From NCBI RefSeq assembly GCF_011386835.1, contig NC_088809.1, forward strand, positions 17,204,637 through 17,268,636: a DNA stretch of 64,000 nucleotides, written 5' to 3'. Positions 52,346-64,000 of this stretch are shown here, in pieces. Position numbers and translations under genes: made by a program. Below the pieces are notes generated by a model. It was not told the DNA's origin. It ran no database searches and was given only the letters and a program-made list of their open reading frames with translations. The stretch comes from Chrysemys picta bellii. Its lineage: Eukaryota; Chordata; Testudines; Emydidae. The stretch's first letter is position 1. Every line of letters begins with the position of its first letter.

Positions 52346-52434
52346 ATGTTTGTTATTGAGAAGATTGAGGGGATCCACTGCAGCCTACATGAGTTCAGTA
52401 TCACAGGATCTACTTATACCCCGGAGGGAGAGAT
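52346..52434 (+). CDS. ATP2A3: ATP2A3 exon 9 (N domain start)
   Basis: This 89-bp exon encodes [17 protein letters not shown], then [12 protein letters not shown], and the first two bases of Ile395; residues 366-394. It joins the P-domain strand after Asp351 to the nucleotide-binding domain. The acceptor cctgcag ends at 52345 and the donor gtgagt starts at 52435. Phase is 0 in and 2 out. SLHEF and TYTPEGE resemble SERCA3 (LLHEF, TYTPEGE), while SERCA1 and SERCA2 have NEF and TYAP. Confidence 0.97.
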
Positions 52435-52539
52435 GTGAGTACTGACGCCTGGGGCAGACCGGGGTTGGGCTATGCAGAGTTTTTAGCAACTCCCTGGTGC
52501 TGAGCAACTGGTAGTCTCTGTGCAAAACTCATTTTCTAC

Positions 52540-52765
52540 AGTGTGGCCTAGTAGATAGAGGACTGGACTGGGATTCAGGAGAACTAGGTTCTATTCCCAG
52601 CTTTGCCACTGGCCTGCTAGGCGACCTTGGGCAAGTCACTTCACCTATCTGCGCCTCAGTTTCCCCATCTGTAAAATAAGGATAATGATACTGACCTTCA
52701 TAAAACACTGAGATCTACTGAGGAAAAGCCATAAATATGAGCTGGGCATTATTATTCTTATTAAT
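52540..52765 (+). repeat. MIR-like SINE, sense, full
   Basis: It reads 'ctagtagatagaggactgga', 'gttctattcccagctttgcc', 'gcgaccttgggcaagtcact' and 'cagtttccccatctgtaaaa', ending near ttattattctta. It starts about 105 bp after exon 9 and is the clearest SINE in the window. Confidence 0.85.
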
Positions 52766-53914
52766 GGAAAGCGCTTTCCATGTAGTATAGCAAAGTGAGA
52801 AATGAGACACTCTGATTGTGCCCGTAAATGTGGCCCTGGATGCAGACTAAATGGGAAGGATGATCTTGTGGCTAACTTGCTGGCCCAGAACTTGGGACCA
52901 ATTCCGGTTCAGTTCCCAGCTCTGTCACAGACTGCACATGAGAATGCTGTACTCTTCCCGTTCCTGTGTTGATACCAATAGATCCTGTATACAGGGCGAA
53001 ATGCACCCCAGGGCAGTGAACCTGCACTAGGCCATATGAGACCGTCTACAATCACTTAAGTTCCATATTAAGGGCTTAGCTTGTACATAGTGCATTGTGC
53101 AGGCCCTCTAGATGGTGTGAATTTCACCTGTAAGATCTAATATTCGCCCATATGGGTGAACGTTATTAAGGTTCCACATGGGATACTGTTTGTACTAAGG
53201 GGCCATGGGAGTGCAGCCTGGAAACGCAAGCAAGTGGACATCAAAAGCTGATCGATCAGTGTTCTTGTTTACATCAACACACAGCACATCACACTGTGGG
53301 GAGTGAGTCATCTAGCATGTCATCACCTCAGGCAACCTAATGCAGTTTGACTGACCGTCCTGTCCTCCCTCTCTCTGAGCTAAGAAATATGCATAATACA
53401 GACTTCCCTACCAAGGTGCACCTAACTTCATGTTAAGAGGTGTTAAATAGATTTGAGCAAACTCTTTGCTTTCATCCTGATGTATGTGTAATAAGCTGCC
53501 TGTGGGATAATGTGATATAAAAACATGATCATGCTGGTAGCTTAGTTTCAGCTAGAGAGTGGTATGCCCTATGTCACTTGGGAGCTCTTTTAATTAAGAT
53601 TCAGTGGTGAGGTACATAATTCTGAGCTTTTACTACTCTGTCCCCATCTTGTGAGAGTCACAAGGCATTCAATTAGACTCCCAGTACTCCCTTTCTGCTA
53701 TACACTGTGCTCATTGTAAAACCAGGGAAGGATTTTCTGGGGCCAAATCACTTTGGGCTGCTGCTCACCAGCCCTGATCAGGAATATGGAGCAGATCTCC
53801 CTGGAATGTTACTAGGAAATTAATCATTGCTTAGGAAAAGCAATCCGCAGGAGATGGTGTACTCTGGAGCCACTCTGAATTTAAACTAGAAGAGGGTGAA
53901 AAGCTCAGAGTGGA

Positions 53915-54035
53915 TGGCCTGGTGACTGAAGTACAGGACTGGGAGTCAGTAGATCTGTTCCAGATCATTTGCTTTTTGACTACTGAAAAGTCACTCAGCT
54001 TATCTGTGTCTCTCTCTTCCCCCATGTGTTAATTG
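53915..54035 (+). repeat. MIR-like SINE fragment, sense
   Basis: It reads 'ggcctggtgactgaagtaca', 'ggactgggagtcagtagatc' and 'gaaaagtcactcagcttatc', with a degraded core. Confidence 0.6.
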
Positions 54036-54789
54036 AGTATAACACATCCCAAAATTGCAACACCTGTTTGTCTTTTCAAGGACTGATCTACACCACAGCA
54101 TCTAATGGGAAACTGCACTTGGAACTGGATGATTTTTGTCGCCTTGTCTTTTTTAGCACCTTCCTCCCAGCTCCTTCTGTCTATTGAATGGGACTAAAAT
54201 CACTCTTATTCAGTTAATAACATATTAGTAATGAAATGCACAAAATCCACCCCCAGTCATCCTCAGGCTGTCTGGAATGAAATACTTTGAGGAACAACTT
54301 TCCAGCCAAGAATTCACAGGACTGGTGCTGCGAGGTTCCCTGGAGCCCTGTGTTCAGTTCTGATTAGTTGTCTTTGTGGCTGTCTTGTCCATAGGGAGCA
54401 TTCAGTTCCCTTCTGCAGCTCTTAAAAATACTCTTGCTTCCATTCAAAAAATGACTCTAACGGCCATATCCATAATAAATGTCCTTCCGTTCTCTGAGCA
54501 ATCAGATCTGTGGGTCTGACTCTTACTTCAATCACAGGAGTCTTGCACTGATGTAATTCTACGGACCCCAAAAGAGTTTATATGTGGTTTACACCAGAAT
54601 GAGAGTGAAGAAAATCAGTCTGAAGAGATCCAATTTGGTATACAGACTCTGGGGGGCTTAGACCACAGACAGATTTGGTCCTGTGGGATTCCTTGTATTT
54701 TACCTATTTCTGGTAAGATAAATGTAGATGAGTCCACCTGAAGGTTTTGTTGAATGAATTTTCAAGCAGTTGTTGTGGGATGGGAGAAA

Positions 54790-54935
54790 GGAAGTGTTAA
54801 TACCCGCATTGACAGATGGGGGAATGTAAGGACACAGAGTAAGTGACTTGTCCAAAGCCCACAAGGAATCTGTGGCAGAGCCAGGATCAGAACCTGGATC
54901 TCCTGAGTCCCAGTGTAGTGCCTTATCCACCCTCC
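54790..54935 (-). repeat. MIR-like SINE fragment, antisense
   Basis: The + strand reads 'taagtgacttgtccaaagcc', 'ctgtggcagagccaggatca', 'gaacctggatctcctgagtc' and 'cagtgtagtgccttatccac'. Confidence 0.75.
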
Positions 54936-55144
54936 CTGTCAAACAAACTAGCAAACAATCATGCTAAGAGTGTGGTTACATACTGTGGACCTCCATGGTG
55001 TGTGTAAGTTCAATGAAAAAAGAAAACAAAGGTGCAGTAATTTTGGGAGAGGTTTATTTTCTGTCTGAGGATGATTTTCTTATAAATTTCAAATGTGCGA
55101 TGGGACTTGTAGACATGTTGAGGTGGGGAAATCATTTTATGTAT

Positions 55145-55310
55145 TTAATTCCTTTAGCCGTTGTCACTCATAGATCTCAAAGCATTTTACAAAGGAGAGC
55201 TTGGATCCTTATCCCCATTTTATAGACGGGGAAGTGACTTGTCCTAGGTGAGAATAGAACACAGGTGTGCTAACTCTCAGTCCAGAGCTCTCCCACCCCC
55301 ACCCCCCAGC
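55145..55310 (-). repeat. SINE-like element, antisense
   Basis: The + strand reads 'tcatagatctcaaagcattt', 'tacaaaggagagcttggatc', 'cttatccccattttatagac', 'ggggaagtgacttgtcctag' and 'gctaactctcagtccagagc'. Confidence 0.65.
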
Positions 55311-56044
55311 CATGCGGTCTCAAAAGAGATTCTAGCATTTCCAGAACTTCAAATATAAATTGGATTTCTTAATAGCTTTTTAAAAATCCTAAATATCAAC
55401 AAACTCCCTTTCTTTTTTAAATTTCTTTCCCCGCTGCCTTCTGAACTCAGGGTAATCCTGCGTTGTCACTGACCAGGAGAATTGCTGTCTCTGCCCTCAC
55501 TGCATCCTGTATTTAAAGTGGACAGCTTTTTGTCACTATGAAAACAGGTTTTTCCAACTTTCTTGGCCCCTGCCGGCTTTCCACTCTCAAGCTGTAACAA
55601 GGGCTCCAGAATGTTCTTTCCATTAGGAACTTACAGTGGAATAAACTGATAATAATGAATGTCTGACAAATTATTTTTCCAGCTAAAGAATGACCAGCTG
55701 AGTTTATGCAGCCCTAAACTGCAGTTACCTCTGCTTGAATTAGGATAATTTTCCTGTTTCCCCTGAAGACGGCCGCTGTCTCTTAACCATAATGCGGCAG
55801 CCTGTTCACACAAACAAGAAATGGCATTTTGTTCCTTAAATGGTGAATATGCAGAGCCGTGACTGATGCCTTTCCTCTGTTGGCTTTGACTCTCGTTCAT
55901 GGTCACAGGCCATTCAAGAAGTTCAGGGGTCTAGCAATCACTCTGTTCTTCATTAGAGAGTGTTTGAAAGCTGTTCCCATCGGATGCATGTTTGCTGCCC
56001 TATGTGAAATGAGTCTGGGGGCTTTTCTAGCAGCTCACCGCCAG

Positions 56045-56350
56045 AATTAATAATACCTAGCTCTTATCTAGTGCTTTTTATCAGTAGATCTCAAAAGCAG
56101 TTCACAAAAGAGGTCGGTAGCAATTGTCCCCTGCAATTGGGATCCTTGCTGGCAGTCTGAGCAGAGAATTTTGCAACTGGATTAGTATGGAGTCTAATGG
56201 AACCAGCCTTTTCTAATGCAGAGCCTTTCAACCATGGATGCTGGAATACTTTGACCATTGCCTCACAGCAATGTTAACTCCATTCTACAGGTGGGAAAAC
56301 TGAGGCACAAACAAGTGACATGTCCAAGTTCTCACAGCCAGAGGAGGGTG
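56045..56350 (-). repeat. SINE-like element, antisense
   Basis: The + strand reads 'aataatacctagctcttatc', 'tagtgctttttatcagtaga', 'tctcaaaagcagttcacaaa' and 'ggtgggaaaactgaggcaca', with an unrelated middle part. It may be two copies side by side. Confidence 0.6.
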
Positions 56351-56694
56351 TAAGAGCGATGTAACTCCACACTGGTGATAAACCTTAGGAGAGAAGCAAA
56401 TGGGATAAAGAATGTTATAGCCACGTACTACTAGGAAAGAGATGGACCCTTCACCATAGGTTCTCTGAAGCCAGTAAGGAGTTTTCCAGTCTTTTTGATG
56501 GAGTTAAGATCATCACAGGATCCGTCCTTACTTTGGCCTGGCTGGCGTTGCTATGATTATTGGTCAGATGAAGGAAACTGAAGAATTGTTTAATTATTTT
56601 CCTTGTTTTAGTCCTTTCAGTCTTTGAGCATATCAGAATGTGATCATTCACTTCTTCTTACGGTTTCATAGCACCTCTGCCTGTTTAGGATTTA

Positions 56695-56925
56695 TTGTTT
56701 GTATTACAGTAATACCGAGAGGTTGCAGCTGAGCTCACGGCCCCATTGTGCTGGGTGCAGTACAAACATAGCAAGGGACAGTCCTGACCTGAATTACTCC
56801 TAGGCAGACGTGGCAGACAAAGGGCAGGAGGGGAAATGAATTGTCCGTGGTGATGCAGTGTGTGAGCGGCAGTGGTGAAAATAGAATTGAGATCTCCAGG
56901 TGCCCTATCCACGAGACCATTCTGA
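56695..56925 (-). repeat. MIR-like SINE, antisense, full
   Basis: The + strand reads 'tgtattacagtaataccgag', 'cacggccccattgtgctggg', 'agcaagggacagtcctgacc' and 'gatgcagtgtgtgagcggca', ending 'ccctatccacgagaccattc'. Confidence 0.75.
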
Positions 56926-58002
56926 TTCTCATTTAAAAAAAATACAACCCCCCAGAGTCCTTAGCATGTGTGTACTGATTATGTTCTAATTTGGATAACT
57001 GCATTCTGCCCACCTAAACCTGCCCTGATTAAGCAATTCTCCTTCACTTCCTGTCACAAAGTGCTGTGGTTGCCATGTGCGGCCTTCTATGGCTGAACTT
57101 CTGGTGTGGGCAGGGTGATTCCAACAGGTGGAGTTTGTAAAGCACTCGAGGCTCCTTTGGGAGGAGAGATGTAGCCACATGTGTTATAACTAGGATGGAC
57201 TGAATGTAAAAGTCTTTAACTCTCTGGACTTGCTGGTTACATAAACTTCTTCCCCCTCCCCCAGTGGTTTTGGAGACATTGGCTCCCCTTTTATTAGCGA
57301 AGTGCTAGTGCATTGCAGCAGTACTTAGGCAGAGATGTTTATGAATGTCTCATCAAAGGGTACAGTTTGTCTCTCTTGCTTAGGAACAGCTAATCGAGAG
57401 CAGTTGCTGCACTCATTCTCCTTAAACATCCTTGCGTGCACTGTTCTGCTCCGCGCAACTCTAAGAAATTGCTTGGGATGGACGGGAGGCTTTTCCCACC
57501 AGTCCTGGGCTCTGTTGGATACATGCAGAAATCTTGAACTCCTTGGGATATTCAACCTTCACGCTGTTCCATATCCTGCTATCTGTCTCCTTTATCCCTT
57601 CTTTATTCCACCTCTTTGCCCCTTTCTAATCTTCCCTCATCCTTTCTGTGGGCCTGAACTAACGCCCACTGAAGCTCTGGGTCAGAACATGTTTGTGTGT
57701 GGATCATCATTGCTGTACTTTGTCTTCAACAATGACGACAAGGTTTGCATCCCCTTTCATTGCCCCTGCACATTTGAGGTTATTAATCTGTGCCCTGACT
57801 GTCTATGGACTCTTTGAGACCAAACAAACTGTCTCTTAAACACAGTTACATTCCAGCTGCCCCTGGAGAAAAAGTAGGGTTGCTTTTGAATCCAGATCTT
57901 CTATGCTACTGGAATGTCAGAGTCTTTCTCTTCGGATGTTTACTAACTCCGCTGTTCAAACCTGGTTGACAACGACATATTGTGATCTTTTCTTTCCACT
58001 CA

Positions 58003-58385
58003 AAAAAGAGTCCTACGAAAAGTAGAAACTAGGTCAAATTACCAAGGATAAATATAAGCAAGTATGTAGGGACAAAATTAGAAAGGTCAAGGCACAAAAT
58101 GAGATAAAACTAGCTAGAGACAAAAAGGGTAACAAGAAAACATTCTCCAAATACATTAGAAGCAAGAGGAAGGACAGGGTAAGCCTGTTACTCAATTGGG
58201 GTGTGTGGGGGGGGAGAAACAATAACAGAAAATGTAGAAATGGCAGAAGTGCTAAAGGACACTTTTGTTTCAGTTTTCACCAAAAAGGTTAGTAGTGATT
58301 GGATGTCTAAAATAGTGTGAATGCCCTTGAAAATGAGGTAGGATCCGAGGCTAAAATAGGGGAAGAACAAGTTAAAAATTACTTA
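58003..58385 (+). mobile_element. CR1 LINE fragment, endonuclease-RT linker, sense
   Basis: The translation of one frame gives [20 protein letters not shown]. After a shift at a G-run it gives [20 protein letters not shown], followed by TKKVSSDW. This is the CR1 linker region; compare NEFFASVF in the copy at 43773-43979. It is truncated on both sides and frame-broken, and ends 90 bp before exon 10. Confidence 0.85.
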
Positions 58386-58407
58386 AACATGCACTTCTCT
58401 CTTATAA

Positions 58408-59745
<1,338 letters not shown>

Positions 59746-60482
59746 TAAGATGTGATGGGATTGGACTGGACTGACCTATATCTGATTCTCAGCCGCTTGA
59801 GCTCTCAAAGGAAATGGGATACCTGCACCCTAAGACAACATCTTACCACCCAGGCCAGGATTTCCAGAAGTAACTAGTGACTGGAGATTCCGTAAAGACT
59901 CGAGTGCTGAGCCACCCTTCCTCTGAAAATCAGACCCCTTTAAAGTGGTTCAAATTGGGCATCTAAAGTCACTAGCCCCACCTGAAAATCTTGGCCTTCG
60001 TATCACAGAGTAACTATACGCACCGAAAGCTGTGCACTGGCTAGCCTACCTGAGCTAGCTAGACTCTAGGATAACAATGGTAGCGGGGACAGCTTTAGCC
60101 ACCAGTAGTACAAGCCCAGCTTGGACCCTGTGTACGCGTTTAGCTCACTAGCTCCAAAGCCTGCACTGTTTTCACTACTACTGTTATCCGCAGTAGCTTG
60201 ATTCAAACTAGCTCATGTAGGCGAGCCCAGGCACAGCATTTCCTGTGTAGAAATACCCTTTGGCTACACTACAGGGCTGAGATTTGCAAAGCTAGAGTGT
60301 TTAGCTGGCCACTTCCCATGAATTATAATAGGAACTGAGCATCCAAATCCCTTAGTTGGCTTTGACGGTCATCAGCCTAAATGTTCAAAGGCACCCCTGA
60401 ACAGAGTGCACTGTATGGAGCTGGGAGTGTCCGTCTAGACCAATAGGATGTACTGTGCTCCTTTAGACCTACCATAAAATGG

Positions 60483-60771
60483 TGGCCATGTCTACCCTAT
60501 GCTTTTGCGCACACACACAAAAAAAATCCTCCCTTTGCTCCCATGATGGAGCTGAACCATGGTAGCTATAGTGGGTGCACTGGCCTAGGCAGAGCACCCG
60601 CCATCTGCTGGTTTTCTAAGTACCATGTTATCTTACCCTGCTCAGAGCAGGTCTGTATCATACACCTGTTGGAGCACTGTCCATGCTAGCGCTCCCACTG
60701 ATGCTATCTATTGCCAATGGAGGTGAACCAGTGGGTGATTTGGAGGACTAAACCAAGTGTAGACAGGGTTT
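60483..60771. mobile_element. MITE-like remnant, 'gccatgtctac' family
   Basis: The left end 'tggccatgtctaccctatgc' and the right end 'aagtgtagacagggttt' are imperfect inverted repeats like those at 10375-10655. A further piece with 'gtgtagaaatacccttt' ends near 60264. Confidence 0.55.
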
Positions 60772-61386
60772 CTGTGTTTTAAGAGGTAGTGTGAAAGTCA
60801 TGATGAAACTGGGAAGCTTCTTTTGCATCTAGCTTCCATTTAATGGAGTTGGACCAATTTCTGCTATAAACCTGCAAATTTTTACAGATTGGAGAGTGGG
60901 TTTTTGGCAGGAAAACTGTCCCTCTTTATTTACTTATTTAGATTTAAATAACAATAAATCATCATTATAGGTGCCCTCATGATTAGACTTACAATTGCAA
61001 ATGATGACCATCCAATAGAAAAATCAAATCATAGACAAATAATGAATGAATTCATCCAAGCAAAAAAAAAAAAAAAAAAACACCAAGTCAGCAAGACAGT
61101 CATTTAACATCCCCTCACTAGTCTCCCAGAAACACTTTCAGGATTCCCCCAAAGTCCTGTCAAATAAATGGCTTTTTATGGGATAAAATCTTTGTTCTCC
61201 GAAGGCCAAGCACCTGCCAGATTTGTCTGGCATAATACTAAAGTGGTCATGCAAGAGGAAGTGTTCATAAATCTTTGAAGCTCAGACAGGAGTGTATCTA
61301 ATGAGGCCCAGCAACTATCTTGCTGGAATCTTAGCTGTATTATTTAAAATAGCAAATGCAGTAAGATCAGTTATGGCCTAAACAGG

Positions 61387-61387
61387 T

Positions 61388-61417
<30 letters not shown>
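61387..61417. repeat. (GT)n microsatellite
   Basis: About 15 GT units. A shorter GT run follows near 61461. Confidence 0.9.
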
Positions 61418-61420
<3 letters not shown>

Positions 61421-61832
61421 ACATTTGCTTTAAATAAATAAAATTTTGCTTTAAAAGCGTGTTTGTGTGTGTACATGTAAAATAACATCCCTAAAATACA
61501 AAGCCACAATACACTACATGCAAAACCTTCTTATAAACACAGCCTGAGTGCATAAAAGGGCATGAACACACACTAATGTCGCAGATCTTTGTCTTTCCAT
61601 TCTGAAACTTGGAAGAAAAAAAATGTGCAAGATGCTTTCTGTGCAAATGAATTTTAATGCTAAGCTGCCACATGCTGCCTGTCAAGGCTGTCTGGTGCAA
61701 AACCTGTCCCCAGAGGAGCCTAATTGGAAAATGCATAGCTCAAAGCCTGCACAGAGAAGGCAGGGGAAAAAAAGTTAATTTGGCAAGGGCCTGGTCCAGA
61801 ACTTTTCAAGTCAATGGAAAGGTTCCTGTTCA

Positions 61833-62157
61833 CAGGGCCGGCTCTGGCTTTTTTGCCGCCCAAGGCAAAAAAGCCACCCACTCCTCCTCCCCCCCTCCCC
61901 CCCCCCATCTCCCCAGCGCAGCAGGGGAGGGTGCCGAGCCCAGCCGCAGGCCCGCAATCCCCCGACCAGCCAGAGCGCCGGGGGGAGGGCGGCGAGCCCG
62001 CTGCGGCTCCGCTCTCCCCGGCGGCCGGAGTGCCGTGGGGAGGGCGGCGAGCCTAGTCGCGGCCCTGCTTTCGGGCCAGAGCACCCTGCCGCGCCGCCCC
62101 CCTCCAGGCGCCGCCCCAAGCACATGCTTGGTGGGCTGGTGCCTGGAGCCGGCCCTG
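61833..62157. mobile_element. GC-rich hAT-like MITE, 325 bp
   Basis: The termini cagggccggctctgg and ctggagccggccctg are inverted repeats. The flanks cctgttca (61825-61832) and cctgttga (62158-62165) are an 8-bp duplication with one change. The inside is very rich in G+C and CpG, unlike all its surroundings, with imperfect tandem 'gagggcggcgagcc' units. It is non-coding; the long open frames here result from the composition. Confidence 0.9.
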
Positions 62158-62477
62158 CCTGTTGACTCCAGTGAGCTTTGGATCAGGCTTTAAATGTCTT
62201 GATCTTTATCATAAGGTTAAAACTGGAGGAGAACGGTATGTATTTCCCCCTCTCTATATTACAGTAGCTGCAACTGAAATCAAATTAGGCAGTCATTTTT
62301 GGGAAAGACTTAAATACCACTGCCTCCCCCCCCACCCCAGAAAAAGGCCCAATCTTACAACTGCATGACCTCAAGCCAGAACTTAAAATGACTGTTTTGG
62401 CTTCAGGAGTGATAGGCATATAGAACCAGATCCTAAATATGAAGCCAATGGCAATAATATATAAGAGCTGATAAGCT

Positions 62478-62508
62478 GATCTTCTACCCCATTGTGATCT
62501 TCTACCCC

Positions 62509-62547
<39 letters not shown>
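62478..62547. repeat. 18-bp tandem duplication plus (TG)n
   Basis: 'gatcttctaccccattgt' is repeated twice (62478-62495 and 62496-62513) and runs directly into about 17 TG units. Confidence 0.9.
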
Positions 62548-62549
<2 letters not shown>

Positions 62550-63077
62550 ACGTACACACAGCATCTATCACCATAGTAATGGAAAAGGAAAAACTGATCC
62601 TTTCTGATAACAAGAGCATTTGGTTTCACGTTAAAATATTTTTATACCTGTTGATTAATACCCAGTGCAGTAAAATGTTGAGTGCAGTGCTTGTCTAGCA
62701 TGGGACTGAGTCTATCCCAGTACAAAGTGGCTGCAAAGGAAGAGAGTTTGATGGTCTGACCATTTCACTTCCAAATATTGAATGAATTTATGGTGCCACT
62801 TGAGCTCAGATTGAAGGAGCAAAGGAGGTTAAAGTACCTGGATGCAGTTGAACTTGCAGGCAGCTAAATTACCTTGGGAAAGCTGTGGAGCTGAAAGTCC
62901 CCTCTGATGCTTCTCCTATTGTTGCTTAAATTACGGAAGCCGCCTTGCTGCCCTGATGAATTTGTGCATTTATTTTTGACTTGCGCAGTGTGCTGACTTA
63001 TCAGGACCATTAAATAAAATCAAGTAGGGCCTGGCCATTGCCAGACTCTTTGCCTGCATTTGACAGAGCTAGTTGCA

Positions 63078-63424
63078 TAGGGTTGCCAGGCGTCTGGTTT
63101 TCACATCTTGCATCCCCCCTGCCCCAGCTCTGAGCCCGCACCTGCACCCCAAACCCCTCATCCCAAGCCTGCACCCACAGCCCATGCCTCCACATCCCAA
63201 CCCCCTGCCCCAGCCCAGAGCCCTCTTCTGCACCCTAGAGCCTGCATCCCCAGCTGGAGCCCTCCCCCCTGCACCCCAACCCCCTGCCCTGGTCTGGTGA
63301 AAGTGAGTGAGAGCGAGCGATGGGGGGGCGGGAATGGAGCAAGCAGGGGTGGGGCCTTAGAGAAGGGGTGGGGCCTTGGGGAAGGGGTGTTTGGTTTTGT
63401 GCCATTAGAAAATTCGCAACTCTA
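63078..63424. mobile_element. TIR element with CCCCA-rich minisatellite, 347 bp
   Basis: The left end tagggttgccag and the right end cgcaactcta are imperfect inverted repeats. The flanks tagttgca (63070-63077) and taattgca (63425-63432) are an 8-bp duplication with one change. The inside has repeated 'ctgcaccccaaccccctgcc'-like units, then 'ggggtggggcctt' units. It ends 42 bp before exon 12. Confidence 0.8.
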
Positions 63425-63427
63425 TAA

Positions 63428-64000
<573 letters not shown>

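Noticed and set aside
61657..62193. 178-codon and overlapping GC-rich open frames
   Set aside because: They coincide with the GC-rich MITE at 61833-62157; composition alone explains the lack of stops on several frames of both strands.

Overview
This window is a vertebrate genomic segment holding the central part of one large gene on the + strand: ATP2A3, which encodes SERCA3, the sarco/endoplasmic reticulum Ca2+-transporting P-type ATPase. Eleven coding exons, counted as exons 2 to 12 of the conserved SERCA gene structure, were located by translation, GT-AG splice sites, reading phase and length. Together they encode residues about 40 to 515 in SERCA1 numbering. They run from the end of the N-terminal segment through M1-M4, the A domain, the phosphorylation motif (Asp351) and most of the nucleotide-binding domain, to Lys515. 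Exon 1 lies before the window, and the exons for the rest of the P domain and M5-M10 lie after it. Exon lengths are 18, 83, 105, 139, 81, 86, 465, 89, 103, 132 and 126 bp. All phases join without a break, so the gene looks intact. Residues such as VIMLIL in M2, [17 protein letters not shown] in the A domain and the VCR end of exon 8 fit SERCA3 better than SERCA1 or SERCA2.

The remaining roughly 98% is intron, much of it made of repeats. The repeats point to a non-avian sauropsid, most likely a turtle; a crocodilian is the alternative. They include CR1 LINEs with reverse transcriptase and endonuclease fragments, many MIR/CORE-SINE-like copies, a series of short non-autonomous DNA transposons with terminal inverted repeats and 8-bp target duplications (hAT-like), a TA-flanked Tc1/mariner-like MITE, and a palindromic Penelope-like insertion with hammerhead-ribozyme-like cores.

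Layout: 1-2734 intron 1 (part); 2735-4545 exons 2-3; 4546-13299 intron 3 (old CR1, MITEs); 13300-15506 exons 4-5; 15507-26978 intron 5 (CR1, TA-MITE, Penelope palindrome); 26979-32461 exons 6-8 with hAT-like MITEs and an inverted repeat just before exon 8; 32462-52345 intron 8 (20 kb; three MITEs, a 2.7-kb antisense CR1); 52346-63592 exons 9-12; 63593-64000 intron 12 (part).

No second gene, CRISPR array, tRNA or rRNA was recognised. The most notable observations are the perfect 93-bp palindrome of the Penelope-like element inside a 14-bp target duplication, the paired repeat upstream of the catalytic exon 8, a KDDKPI motif at the position of the SERCA2 phospholamban-contact motif, and a divergent SKKA start to exon 11.
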